Shown here: piece by piece, positions 34,837 to 47,119 of the stretch
How positions within the stretch are numbered: position 1 is the stretch's first letter
How the letters are laid out: every line of letters starts with the position of its first letter
Assembly (NCBI GenBank): GCA_021186555.1
Contig: JAJKFL010000039.1
Coordinates: forward strand, 23,574,733 to 23,638,732
Source: Reticulitermes speratus
Lineage: Eukaryota > Arthropoda > Insecta > Blattodea > Rhinotermitidae
DNA: 64,000 bases
Direction of reading: 5' to 3'
The notes under the pieces: generated by a model
What the model was told of the DNA's origin: nothing
What the model saw: only the letters and a program-made list of their open reading frames with translations
The model's database searches: none
Position numbers and translations under genes: made by a program

Positions 34837-36411
34837 TTAACGCTTTGCTGCATGGGCTCACACTTTTATCTCCCACTGTGTGATAATGGGGCATATGATT
34901 ACCAAATCTATACGTTGACAAGAGTCTAACCATCAATGTAACACTCTTGTTTTGTCAGCCTGATGTTGTGTGTTTGTAGAATAACAAATGATATGTGTTC
35001 TTAATTTTAGCTCTTTCAAGTATCACACTTACTCTCAGCTGTGTTTTGACTTCTCCTGCAAGTCAATAACTTAACATATGCCTGTGAATTATTATCTGTA
35101 CATGAATGAACGACCATTCCTGACCCTCTGCCACTTACACATGGTGCTCACAATAGTCCTATTCATGCATTTAAAAATTTATTACATGATAACCGAAACA
35201 CATAGCAACATGCAGTCTTTTGCAAGTTGTTCTGTAACTCAAACAGTATACGCGTCTACCTCAACATGGGAACCCTTGTGGCCCTGATCACGTCAAGTCA
35301 AGTCCAGTTCTGCCCATGTACAGGCCAACATTCTTTTCACCGCAGTTCAGTATGCATTGATTATCCTGCTCAAAAGTTTCCATTGTCATTCACAGATGTT
35401 CTGCAAACATCACTTCACAAACCCCCACAAGAATAAATCCAAGGGCATAATAACAAGGGACAGGAGATTGGTCCACACCTGATATTTACCTCGTGAGTAG
35501 TAGGACTTCAGTGCGACTTGAAATGAAGGGAAAAAAAGAAAAATCTGAAAAAGGGTATACATTTACTTATATAAAGGCCAAGTTCTGCTACAGTATGAAG
35601 AGATAAGCAGATTGTAAAGCTTATTTCAACCCTACACACACAGCAAAGATTGTGGAGACAAAGAAAAACCAAAAGGATGAGAGATGAAGCCAGATGTAAC
35701 TGACTATAATAAGTTTATGTGACGTGTGGAAAGGGCAGACACAATGGTGCCCTATTACCAATGCTGCTGAAAACTGTGAAATGGACCAAGGGATTTATGT
35801 TATTTTTGCTACAGATGGCTGCACTAAAGAGTTTCATATTGTTAAAAAAAAATACACAACAGACCAAAATCAAGGGTCAAGGACTGTGACTTCAAAAACT
35901 TCATACTTGGCTCTATTCAGAAAATGAAAGACCTAGCACAGAAAGAGGACGAGAATTTTGGCCTCAACACCAACAGCACTGACAACACCACCATGCAGAA
36001 AATGACCAGTGGCAGATCCAGATGAATGTCAACAGGGTAGACTTGAAATTCACAAAATAGGTCACATTATACCTAATAATGAAAAGAAGGGTGCGACCAC
36101 GAGAAAATGTAGTTTGCTAAGCAAATGAAGAAAAGAAACCAGTGTCATATGTTTGAGTTTTGGTGTGGCATTTTGCAAAACTCCATGTTTCAGCAAATAC
36201 CACATGAAGAAAAATTACCAAACAGGAACACAAAAACTCAATACCAGTCCAGACAGATATTCTAATATTTCCTTTAAAAAAATGTTATAAATTATTGCAG
36301 TGATGTAATAAAATAAATTTATATTGCCTTCATTTTTGACTCGGTTTCTTTAAAAGGCCTGCCAGGGTACTGGTGGCATTTATATGCCCTCGCTGCCAAG
36401 GAAAGGGTTAA
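34837..36411 (+). mobile_element. piggyBac-like transposon remnant
   Basis: The right end, read in reverse, is TTAACCCTTTCCTTGG, the TTAA plus CCYTT style of piggyBac. A decayed transposase reading frame runs 35690-36230 with frameshifts and stops. Recognisable blocks are KPDVTDYNKFM..RADTMVPYYQC, MAALKSFILLKK, DFKNFILGSIQKM and a C-terminal Cys/His block FCKTPCFSKYHMKK. The left end is uncertain; TTAACGCTTTGCTGC at 34837 is the best candidate. The N-terminal two-thirds of the transposase is not recognisable. Confidence 0.75.
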
Positions 36412-37384
36412 TCTTCTTACTTTAACAAGTACAGCAGATGTGATTTATTCTTGTTATCTCTTTGTATGTGTTTTCATTTGTAGTTTGTTACTGGATACAA
36501 TTGTTTATATTTCCTGTGCTGTCTGTGTAATTAGCTTTATGGCTGTTGTGCCAGGACATTAATAATAAAGAATTTAATTGAATTTATAAAATCTTCTGAC
36601 TGAACTATTTCCTTATATGCAGACATAAACAGAGTATTCATTTAAATGCCCTGCACTTAAAATTCTCTTTTGCTTCACTCTGCAGTCAAGTCCTCACATG
36701 CCTCTTAGACAGCTGCACTACCATACCTCCAGTGAGCCAGATGTAAGAGATAGGCCAAAAGAAAAAAACAGTTCAATCTTTCAGGATTTTGACCATTTAC
36801 AATGCAACCATAGCAATCAAAATCAAACTACAGCAAGGCCTCTGAAGACAGAACACAGTGGAAGATAATTTATATGAATAAAAACTTATTGTTCTTTGTA
36901 TGATTGTCACTGAAATTTGTAAGTCTGTCAGCATTTGTGATGCAAAATAATTACTGTTGATCTTTGTAGCCTATTAATTGTCAATAAAGTTGATTAATTT
37001 TGTATACCAAATGCTGTACATTTAGGTCAGTTTCATTTAACTGACCCAACTGAACATTCGTTACCAAAAGTATGTTGTATAAGTATGAAAAATAATTCAG
37101 TGCCACAAAATATGCTGCTGCAAAATTGTACAAAGAACTGTTTAATCTTACAGTGGTCTGGTGTTGTGCATGGTTGTGTTCTTCAGATGAGGAACAGGAT
37201 GTTCTATTTGCTACAGTAGCATGAATGCAGTATGTATGTAGACCCCACAAACAAGAGGCCCATTACATTCAGTTCATTGCTCATTATCTTCTAAGAGCCA
37301 ACTCATATTTCCAGGGAGAGATGAGCACATGGGACCAGGCCCTCTAGTTATGAAACAGGTGGGTATAGCTGACCCATAAACAGT

Positions 37385-37618
37385 TTAGTTATGCTTGTTT
37401 GGCAAGTGGTCACTGTTAATGGTGATGGAAAGTCGTCTGATATTAGGCTTATCATACTCCTCCATGCTCATCCCTCGAGAAAGACGTCGTGGTCGACCTT
37501 CACCATCACCTGAGCTGCTGGAGAATGTCCTCTGTCTCTCTACCCCAGGCAGTGTCACTGATGTGAGCAGTCCTTGTCCTTTACAAAAAAGAAGGATGCT
37601 CTGTGCAACCTTCTCCGG
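37385..37618 (-). CDS. MESK2: NDRG last coding exon, regulatory tail
   Basis: 234 nt including TAA at 37387-37385; acceptor GCTTCACAG. Begins PEKVAQSILLFCKGQGLL (vertebrate LTEAFKYFLQGMG), then a Ser/Arg tail with RPRRLSRGMSMEEYDKP and RRLSIT. RxRxxS and RRxS are basophilic-kinase motifs; vertebrate NDRGs are SGK/AKT substrates in their tails, so phosphorylation here is a reasonable inference. Confidence 0.95.
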   Translation of the reverse strand, partial: PEKVAQSILLFCKGQGLLTSVTLPGVERQRTFSSSSGDGEGRPRRLSRGMSMEEYDKPNIRRLSITINSDHLPNKHN

Positions 37619-40600
37619 CTGTGAAGCAAGAAATTACAAAATACTTATTAATATATATTAATATGATAGCCAACTATTCATTCAGAAACCTGGTGACATA
37701 AATGTGTAAGTTTTTTTACTTCCTTCTCTTCTGCACTTCCTCTTCAACAAGGGTTGCAAAGATTACATAAATCTATGAAGTGCAACATGACAATTTCTAA
37801 ATAAAACCGCTATTTATTTACTTATATACATTAATCCCATAAGGTTGCTATTCTATTATTTCTCTTCTGAATCAATAAAGACATCCTACAGCATGCATAT
37901 GTTCTGCATGACATTAATCTTTCTAAAATATATTCTGTATCATTATTTAGTAATGATCTAGAAGACGAACATATTTAGCTACTTTATCCAGTGTATCTGA
38001 CTAGGCAACCAACACTATATCAGCTTATAACAGTGGAGTAAAAGTTAAATAAACTGTGTGATGCCAGTATCATAGCTCAGAGTGATCACCCATCAATCTC
38101 CATATCAAGAATACTCTTCTCCAGAAAGAGTGATGTTGTTACAGTAACATTCTCTAACAGTGAGTAAGAACTGTAATTAAAAGTGTGTTATTATTTATTT
38201 TCAATGCAACATCAACTCAGTAACGTTAAATATGAAATAAGTATGTTTAAATAATAAGATCTCTAATGTAAAATTTTGCTACAAGATGTACTACACAGAA
38301 CTATGTGAACTATAGAACCATTTGCAAGTATTATGACAGAGAATTTCCTATTGAAAAGAAACTCTTCAGCTCAACAAATTATAGTGGTGCAAACACAGGA
38401 AAATCAACGATGCATGCAAATTTCTCATCAAAGAACAGACACTGTGATTGCTGAAATTAAGTTCCTTTTGACAGTTCACAGTTTTTAAATTTCGGAAGAT
38501 TAGCATCCAAGATTCTGATTAAATGAAACACTGGTCAATTAAACCCACTCAAAAAATATGTTTGGCAGAATTCATCACAAAATGGAGGCTTTAAAATTTC
38601 TTCAGGAAAAGGGAATGTGTTGTGCCATGTAGGTAAACCAAAAATATTTTTAATGCTGACAGGATGAGCACTTCCAGAAACAAACAGCTCAGAATGCCTT
38701 TATGAAATTCATCACCATAAATCGGATACACAAAAGTGATAACTCTGAATTAAGTGATGTGGAGGGTGAAGACAATTAGTCATACATTATATTATTATTA
38801 TTATTATTATTATTATATTTTCTCTTGTCACAGGCCTTTTCTCCCTGGTACTTCTCTTGAACCAACGATGATCCCCTCCACTCAGGCTTCAAGTTTCAGA
38901 CTGCAGTACTTTCCGTATCATGTGTGATGTTCGAAGTATAGCTGTCTTTTGTAGTTAATCTATTGAATGTTTTCCTGGTATGGCTTCCAAATTTTTTTTA
39001 TACATTATTATTATTGTTATTGTTGTTGTGGTGGTGGTGATGGTGGTGGTGTCTGTTAGTGATTAACTATTACACTGACAAGGCATTGTGGTGGCAGTGG
39101 TGGTGGTGGTGTCTCAGTGATTAACTATTACACTGACACGGCATTGGCATTACAATTGTGTGAGTTTGCATTCAACAGTTACAGTGCTGAGACACTGGCC
39201 ATTCCTTTATTATATCAGTTTGTGCTTAACTATTAAAACTTACTGTCAATAATATCAGAGATTTGGAAACAATAATGTTACCATTAAATTGCTTTCTTGA
39301 TGTTACATTTGCCATTGTTCTATTACTGTCCAGTAAGCATCCAGCAAGTCTGCCACACACTGTCATTGGCTTATCTCCGTATGCCTTTAAATTCTACATC
39401 TCATATAGCAGTACTGTGATAAGCATTACATATTTAAGCATTCAGCATACTTCCAAGAGTGGATTATTTGAAGCTGGTTTGAGTACAGAATTATAGTTAC
39501 ACATTTCACATCCCCCATCCCAAATGCCACACATACCACAAAAAAAAACCATAAAAATAGTCATATGTTTGACTCCACACTTACTGGTAGTATTCTTATG
39601 TTTGTGCTTATTTTACTACTCACTGCTTGCAGGAGGACATCTCCAGCCCGTTCAATCTTGAGCAAGGTAACCTTTGACTTCTCCAAGTCTCGATGCAGCT
39701 TCTCCACCACATTTGCATATGAGCTTAGCACCCCTGTTACTAGCAGTATGTCTGTCTTGCACTGCTTCAATGGCAGATCCTTGCGGCTGAAATTTATGCA
39801 GTTGTATAAAATTTTTAAACTCATTAAGGCAGAAAGTTTTCCAAATCCATTTTTCACAATTTTGTATCCCACTGGCCTTAATTTTCATTTACTGCCGATA
39901 CATACATGATGCTGACAGAATTAAGACACTACTCTGGTTACAGTAATAAATTCTGTTGCTTTACAAGTTACTCAACAGCAGAAACCTTACAGGGGCAGAT
40001 TTCTCCCTCAATTTAGTTAGGCACACCACATTAAAAATGTTTCAAATAAATAATAAGGTATGTACTTCTCAAACACTAGGTTTGATAGTTGGAATCCTGG
40101 TTTGGTCAGGAAGTTTGGTCCAAGACTTTGTATGTGGTGCTGTCATGTGTAGGTACAGGATTTGCAATGGGCTGATCACCCATATAAGAAGTCACTTTAG
40201 GTTCAGAGCTTCAGAATTAATTCTGAATAAGGATGGGCCAGAGGGTCTATTCCATGAGACAAGAAAAAGATCTTATTGATCTTTCTAATTTATGACATAT
40301 ATATATATATATTTCATATGGCGAACAATTTTTGAGAAATGTGATACTGTTTTACTTAACCTTTATGTCAAGTAGGGATCAATGTGGACCAATATTAAAT
40401 TTACCCATAATGTTTTGGTATGAGATTTGAGGTTTTCACAGCAGTGAAGATTTATATTGTGATTTTATGGGTTATGAAAAGTTAATATGACATTGCTGAT
40501 TGGGAAATTACCTCAGGAATAAGATGGTGACATTAAAAGTTCAAGTTGTAAAATTGCCCTGCCTGTGAATTTTAGATGACTAACTCCAATGGGCAGGCAG

Positions 40601-43600
40601 TGGACACGTGTGGCCAGGAATAGGACTGAATGGAGAAGACTTGAGAAGTCACTAAGAACAGTTCAGACACTTTAATTATGTAAACTGTGCAAGCTATGGC
40701 AAAATATCAGGCTAGAAGCAGATCATGCTAGAAAAGACTCCAGGATTAAGTCAAACACTAATTGTAAAGAAAATTATGCAAGCTACTTTCTGTGGTCAGT
40801 CTCAGTCCCCAACTAGTTTTAACTCATGGCCACTTGTAATCCAGATCTGGTAGGATCACGTGTTAGTACCCAACAGCTTGCTAGGACTAGCTCACCTAGC
40901 GAGCACTCTCAGAGCTCACCCTGCACATAGCAGGAGGCCTTTGCCCTCATGGGATATTATAGGCTTATTTTATTTTTATTTATTTTAACTCCAATGAGCA
41001 AAGTCCTCCTTGAGAAGCTTAGTTCCTCAGCTAGTCAAGAAATTCCCTGCATTTTATGGAACATGAGGGTTCATTACAGTTTTCACAAGAGGCCACCACT
41101 GGTCCCCATCCTGAGCCAGATAAATCCAGTCCACGACCTCCCAACAAATTTGTGTAAGACCCATTATATTATTATCGTCCCATCTATGCCTACGTCTACA
41201 ACGTCATCTCTTTCTCTTATGTTTCCCCATCAAAACCCTATATGCACCTCTCCTCTTCACCATATTTGTCACATGCTCTGGCCATCTCATTGGACAAACA
41301 TAAAAAACAAAATTCAGAAATATATTAATGAGTCCAGAGTCAAAACATGTGCAACTGAACTGTTGCTTCATGAGTATAGTGATGAGCATCAGATCTCAAA
41401 TACTGGGAAGGGGACAGAAGAGAAATCCTGTTGTTGAAGATGATTATGAATTTACAGAAACAAAAGGTATCAGTGCAGGTATGTACAGTGAAAACATAAA
41501 ACTGAATCATCTTGTTACATAGATAACTGGGCTCATGTTTCAGTTAAAAAAAGATCATATATTTATATGAGGGCAACATTTTACTTACTTAAGGAAGGCA
41601 TTCACATACAGCTTCAGGTTCTTGTTGTTAATAGCACTCCTTATTCTCTCTTGGAACTCTTGCATCACTTTCTCCTTGTCTGAGTTAGTATCATTCACAA
41701 TTTGCTACAAAAATAAAATTATTACTTTTAATAGACTGCAAACAGAGACAAATGTTAACATTACATTTCTAAGACTGAACATCAAAATACTGAGAAGTTA
41801 TTATTTTGCGTAAATACATACATACACACACACACATATACATACATACATACATACGTTTAGTTTAACTGCTTGCCAGGACCTAATACACTTGAACATT
41901 ATAATTATCTCTTGCTATATCTCACATACTAAATCAGAAGTATAAGGGCCATTTACATTAACTGATCTGACAGCATCACAATATGATGAATTAAAACTGC
42001 GCAGCAGAGGTTTAATCTGTTTATAAATCTGATCAGATTTTTGTATAATTTCAGGTGAAACAATTCAAGCTAGTCAGCCTGGGGATGTAATTCTTCAAGG
42101 CAAACAGGTCTGTTCTCTGACAATTGTTGATGACTGATTTGGATAATTGAGGCAGTGGTGGTGGTTCTAATGATAATGACTGATGATTATTATGACTGAC
42201 GATTTGTGGATGTAATGTATCAGGACTCCCTTGACACACTGTAAGAATACTGTATAGACAGCAGGGAACTACAGAACAGGTCCTTCTCTATATGCAAGTG
42301 GAGCTACACATGGCAGAATAAGGCAATTGTTAGGTTCTACAAACTGAAAGTCATGCTTAAAGCCATGCAGCCAGAGGGACAGGTTTAGGTATTCATGTAC
42401 ACAACAAAATTTGTACACAAACTATTACATTATAATCATTTCTACACCACTCAAGTCTGCAGGTACATTTGACCCATTTTCTCAATGCATGGTTATGGAT
42501 CATTTAAAATTTATCAAATACCTTTGGGTGGGTGAACCATGATGTCTTGTTAGCTAAATTACATTTTCCTGGCATTCAAGGCACTGCTGAAAACTGATTC
42601 ACTTGGTGTCTCACACACAGGAAACAAACAAGATAGGCTATGCACATGTAACATTTACACCTCCTTGGCTATCCTAACAGCCTGATACCATGTCACTTGA
42701 AGAGAGCACTTGTATGGATATTTAATGTCGCCGACAACAATAAAACGTACTTGGGTCTCCACATACAGTGCTCGACATTTTTGCCTGATTTTAACCAAAT
42801 TTTAATTTGCGTGACAGATTTTCACAGAAGTCCCCTGTATCAAATTTCACCGAAATTCGTCCAGTGGGAGCCGTGCCAATACATGCAGACAGATGGACAA
42901 ACATAACGAAGCTAATAGGCGCTTTTTGTGACTATGCAAACACACCTAAAAACTGAAATAAAATCGTCTTATACAGCCTGGAAACTCTTCTCAAACTGGT
43001 GATCAGTAGAACATGGAGTTCCTCGAATGTCAGTCTACTGCCTTTGTTTTCCTACCACATATAAATGATCTTCTTCCAACAATCTTGTCTTATTTGCTGA
43101 TTATGTAATGTGCAACATGTAATAAAAATTTAAATTCCACACAACATTATACCCAATTCTCTTTCATACTGGTACATGATTTATTGCTAACAAGCTGGAC
43201 CCAAATCTAGTTGAAACAAACAATTACTACATAAAATTTATATTGAATAATTCAACATAATATCCATTAAGGACTGGCATAATGCAAAGTTCATCAGCCA
43301 GTAAATTCAAATTGCATTGGTTTACAAATTTAGAACCACCTAAATTCGAAGAATTGTACTGCCCAAATTATTTTTAAGTTAGGCATAGCCTATTCTGTAG
43401 TTAGAATGAACTTCCATATTACTAACACTAACACACTCCAATTTATTCTGTTCATTTTCACTGTAAAATGAAGTATGGAGTAATTCTGGTCAGCAACTTG
43501 TCAAACAGTAAAAGAATATTTACATCACACAAGTAAATTAGAATTATGACTGGTGTCACACCTACACATTCATGTAGAAGTCTATTCTTCCATGTGAATA

Positions 43601-45818
43601 CGTACTTGTATTTTCATTAACAAACTTTACTGTAAGTAACCTAGAACATTTTCAGGCAAATTCAAATGTGCAGTGTTAACACAAGGAATAGGTATGACAT
43701 TCACAGACAAACTGCAAACTTTAATGTTTTCAGAGAAGTGCATACAATACTGGCATAAAAATCTTCCAACAATCTACTACCTGGTGTCTGAAGTATGATA
43801 AATAAAAAGACCATTTTCAAGTAGCATTAAAAAGATACTTAACTACACTTCTTTGACTCAGTCAGAGTTACTCAAAATCCCTTTCAAGTTTTTTATGTAT
43901 ATGGTAAAAATCAATAATATAACAAATCTGTTGTGTATATATAGAATTTTGTAGAACTTTTACCTAATAATACTTTGAATTGTCCATGTCTGAATGTTTT
44001 GTATTTTACAATTAATTTCACACCCTACAGTCATCCAGACTAACTTTTGGATCCACATATATATGTTTGCATGTACGTGTATATGTATGTATGTATTTAC
44101 TTAACATCTGAATACTCATATGCAATCTCTGTTTTCTGAATCTGTGATTAGATGAGTAATGTAGGAAATTTGAACATAATCATTTAGAATTTAAGAAATT
44201 TGTAATGTCAAAGACAAGAGGTTTTTCATAACATGCTACCTGAAGACAGCACATATGAAAACAATGATAACGTCAAAAATGTGCACTTTCTAATATAAGT
44301 ACATACATTTCTTTTCAGGGAATATCACACTTGAGTTGCAGTACATCCAGATCTGTTTAGTAATCCACATACACAAAACAGAAATTTACATTCAATGTGT
44401 AGTGATATTAAACACCTAGTTTGTAGAAGGTTAAGACCAGTATCAGTAACACATATACGCATATGCAATCTGTACTACATAAAAAAATCACACCAGAACA
44501 ATTCTCACATACAGCAATCAAGAAACTTACTTTTGAACATTTGAAAGCTGTTACTAGTTTTCTCTCAGGATAGAAGTTCTGTTATGTTTGAATAAAGTTT
44601 CAATATTTTGTAAGCACCTTCCACTTCCACTACCAGGGATGATTCTAGTTCTGGTAATACTGCAGGTACTAAATCCTGTCATTGGACACAACCCTGAGTC
44701 ACTTCATATCAGATCACATCCTCACAAACCATTCCTGAGATCCAGTTTAATATTATTTCCCATATCCTTATCTTCAAAGAGACTTTCCAACCAAACTTCT
44801 GTATGCATTTTTTGTTTTCACATCCAAGCCATATGTCCATCACATCATAACTTCAAGATCTGCATACTCTAATAATACTACAATAATAATTTAAAAATAC
44901 ATAATATAAATTATAATTGTAATAATTCATAAATAACAAATTTCAAAATCCATGTGCAGTGAGTGTAAAGTGTGATGTGCAGGAATCTGCATAGGAACAA
45001 AGAAGTTCTATGACAAAGTGCATTTTAGTGCATAGAAAGATCCATCATAAACATTACTTACTCAGCTCTAGACTGTGACTCAAATAAGGTGACAACTCTA
45101 CCAGTTTGCATCACAGGATATTTAGTGGAGGGGTTATGGCTTCGAATAACCCTTGAAGTGATATGGGTGACAAAGAAAATGTTTATATCTGCTTTGTCTC
45201 TCTGGTGCTACAAGCCAGTGCAGGCTATGGCCTACCATTTTGTGCCTTTATGCATCATGTGAGAGCTAATGTTCTCATGTCAGTGACTTTGAAGATGACT
45301 GTCTTCTGGAATCTGCCAGCGTGCAGTCTGGTAGAGTTGTACAGATCTGCCAGACTGCATGGCTTCACATCCCAGAAGAGTATTTTAATAAATCTGGTCT
45401 GCGGACATGTGACAGAACTCCTTGAATGAAAGAATAGTCCACTGCAAGGCCTCCACATGACAACACAAACACACAAAAGACAGAGACATACAACCAGGCC
45501 CCAAGTGGAATTAAAACCCACAATCCCACTGTTTGAGAAGTACGAGACGGTACAACTTTAAACAACGTGGTCACTGTGAGCAGCTGTTTTAAGGCCTGTG
45601 AACAAATTTTGAAAAACCTTACTTTTTGTTCACCGTGCATTATGGTAATGAAAAACACTTATCAACCAACAACTGCACTATCGAAGTAAATCATCACTTA
45701 AAATTACCCTACATATGTTTCGGTCACCACATGACCATCATCAGGGGTATCTATATATATATATGTATATATACACACTTCACTGTATGCTGTCCACTTT
45801 TTGTTTTATTTATGGCGG

Positions 45819-45867
<49 letters not shown>

Positions 45868-47072
45868 CCCCCCACTGGGAATTTTTTTGTGTATACTACA
45901 CTTCTGTAGGGGATGACGTTGGTTGTCTGTTGAGATCGTCGTGTGTCAGACTATTTCACTGTTTAGACATATTAAGAAATTGATTGTCTGGTCGTAGTCG
46001 ATGTTCTATGCTGTGGTGGGGTGTGGTGGAATTGATGTAACGTCCGGTGATTATCCATTGTGAGTTGTTGCACAGTTGGTGGCGGTTGTAAAGTTGAGAT
46101 GTAGTAGTTGGAGTTTTAAAAAATGATAAAATCGTAGAATTATAAAATATAGTAGGGTGATATTGTTGGCGTCTGGTCGTGTATACAGGTGTTGACGTGC
46201 TGTGTGTTGTCCACTTTGTTATTTGATTTATGACTGTTTTATCAATGATGTTATGCACTGGGATTCTTGCATACACTGCACTTCTGTAGGGTGTAGTAGT
46301 AGAGATGTAGTAGTTGGGGTTATAAGATTATAGAAATTGTAAAGTTATAAAACTTATAAAAGTTTTTGCAATACTGCTGGTGTCCGGTCGTGTATACAAG
46401 AGTCGACGTGCTCAACATCTCAACATCTGCAACAGCTACTAATTGTGTAACATATCACAACGAATAATCAACAAGTGTAACATCAGCTCCACCACATCGC
46501 ATTACATCATAGAACAAGACAACAAGACAACAAAAGTCTGAATAATTTTAACAGTGAAACAGTTCGGCACACAACGATCTCAAGAGATAACCGGTGTCAC
46601 ACCCTACAGAAGTGCAGTGTACGCAAGAATCCCAGTGCATAACATCATTGATAAAACAGTCATAAATCAAACAACAAAGTGGACAACACACAGCACGTCA
46701 ACACCTGTATACACGACCGGACGCCAACAATATCACCCTACTATATTTTATAATTCTACAATTTTATAATTTCTTAAAACTCGAACTACTACATCTCAAC
46801 TTGACAACCGCCACCAACTGTGCAACAACTCACAACAGATAATCACCAGACGTTACATCAACTCCACCACAGCATAGAACATAGACTACGACCAGACAAT
46901 CAATTTCTTAATAAGTCTAAACAGTGAAATAGTCTGACACACGACGATCTCAACAGACAACCAACGTCATCCCCTACAGAAGTGCAGTATACACAAAAAA
47001 ATTCTCAGTGAAAAAAAAAACCATCGAAAAAACAGCCATAAATAAAACAAAAAGTGGACAGCATACAGTGAA

Positions 47073-47119
<47 letters not shown>

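Larger units (their letters stand above)
25289..37384. other. Intergenic: LTO1 5' flank to NDRG 3' flank
   Basis: 12 kb without recognised host exons. It should include the LTO1/METTL25 leader exon and promoter (perhaps the more CpG-rich 27.4-29.3 kb) and the NDRG 3' UTR. Repeats: poly-G at about 26160-26175, 64-bp satellite at 27577-28060, short palindrome at 29559-29624, hammerhead-like relic at 29758-29800, SINEs at 30172-30425 and 31366-31635, foldbacks at 31700-31870 and 32611-32795, and a piggyBac relic at 34837-36411. The stretches 25295-27400 and 32800-34800 show only A+T-rich sequence. Confidence 0.6.

Noticed and set aside
45715-45983. Phe-rich ORFs
   Set aside because: Translations of the long poly-T run inside the palindromic element.
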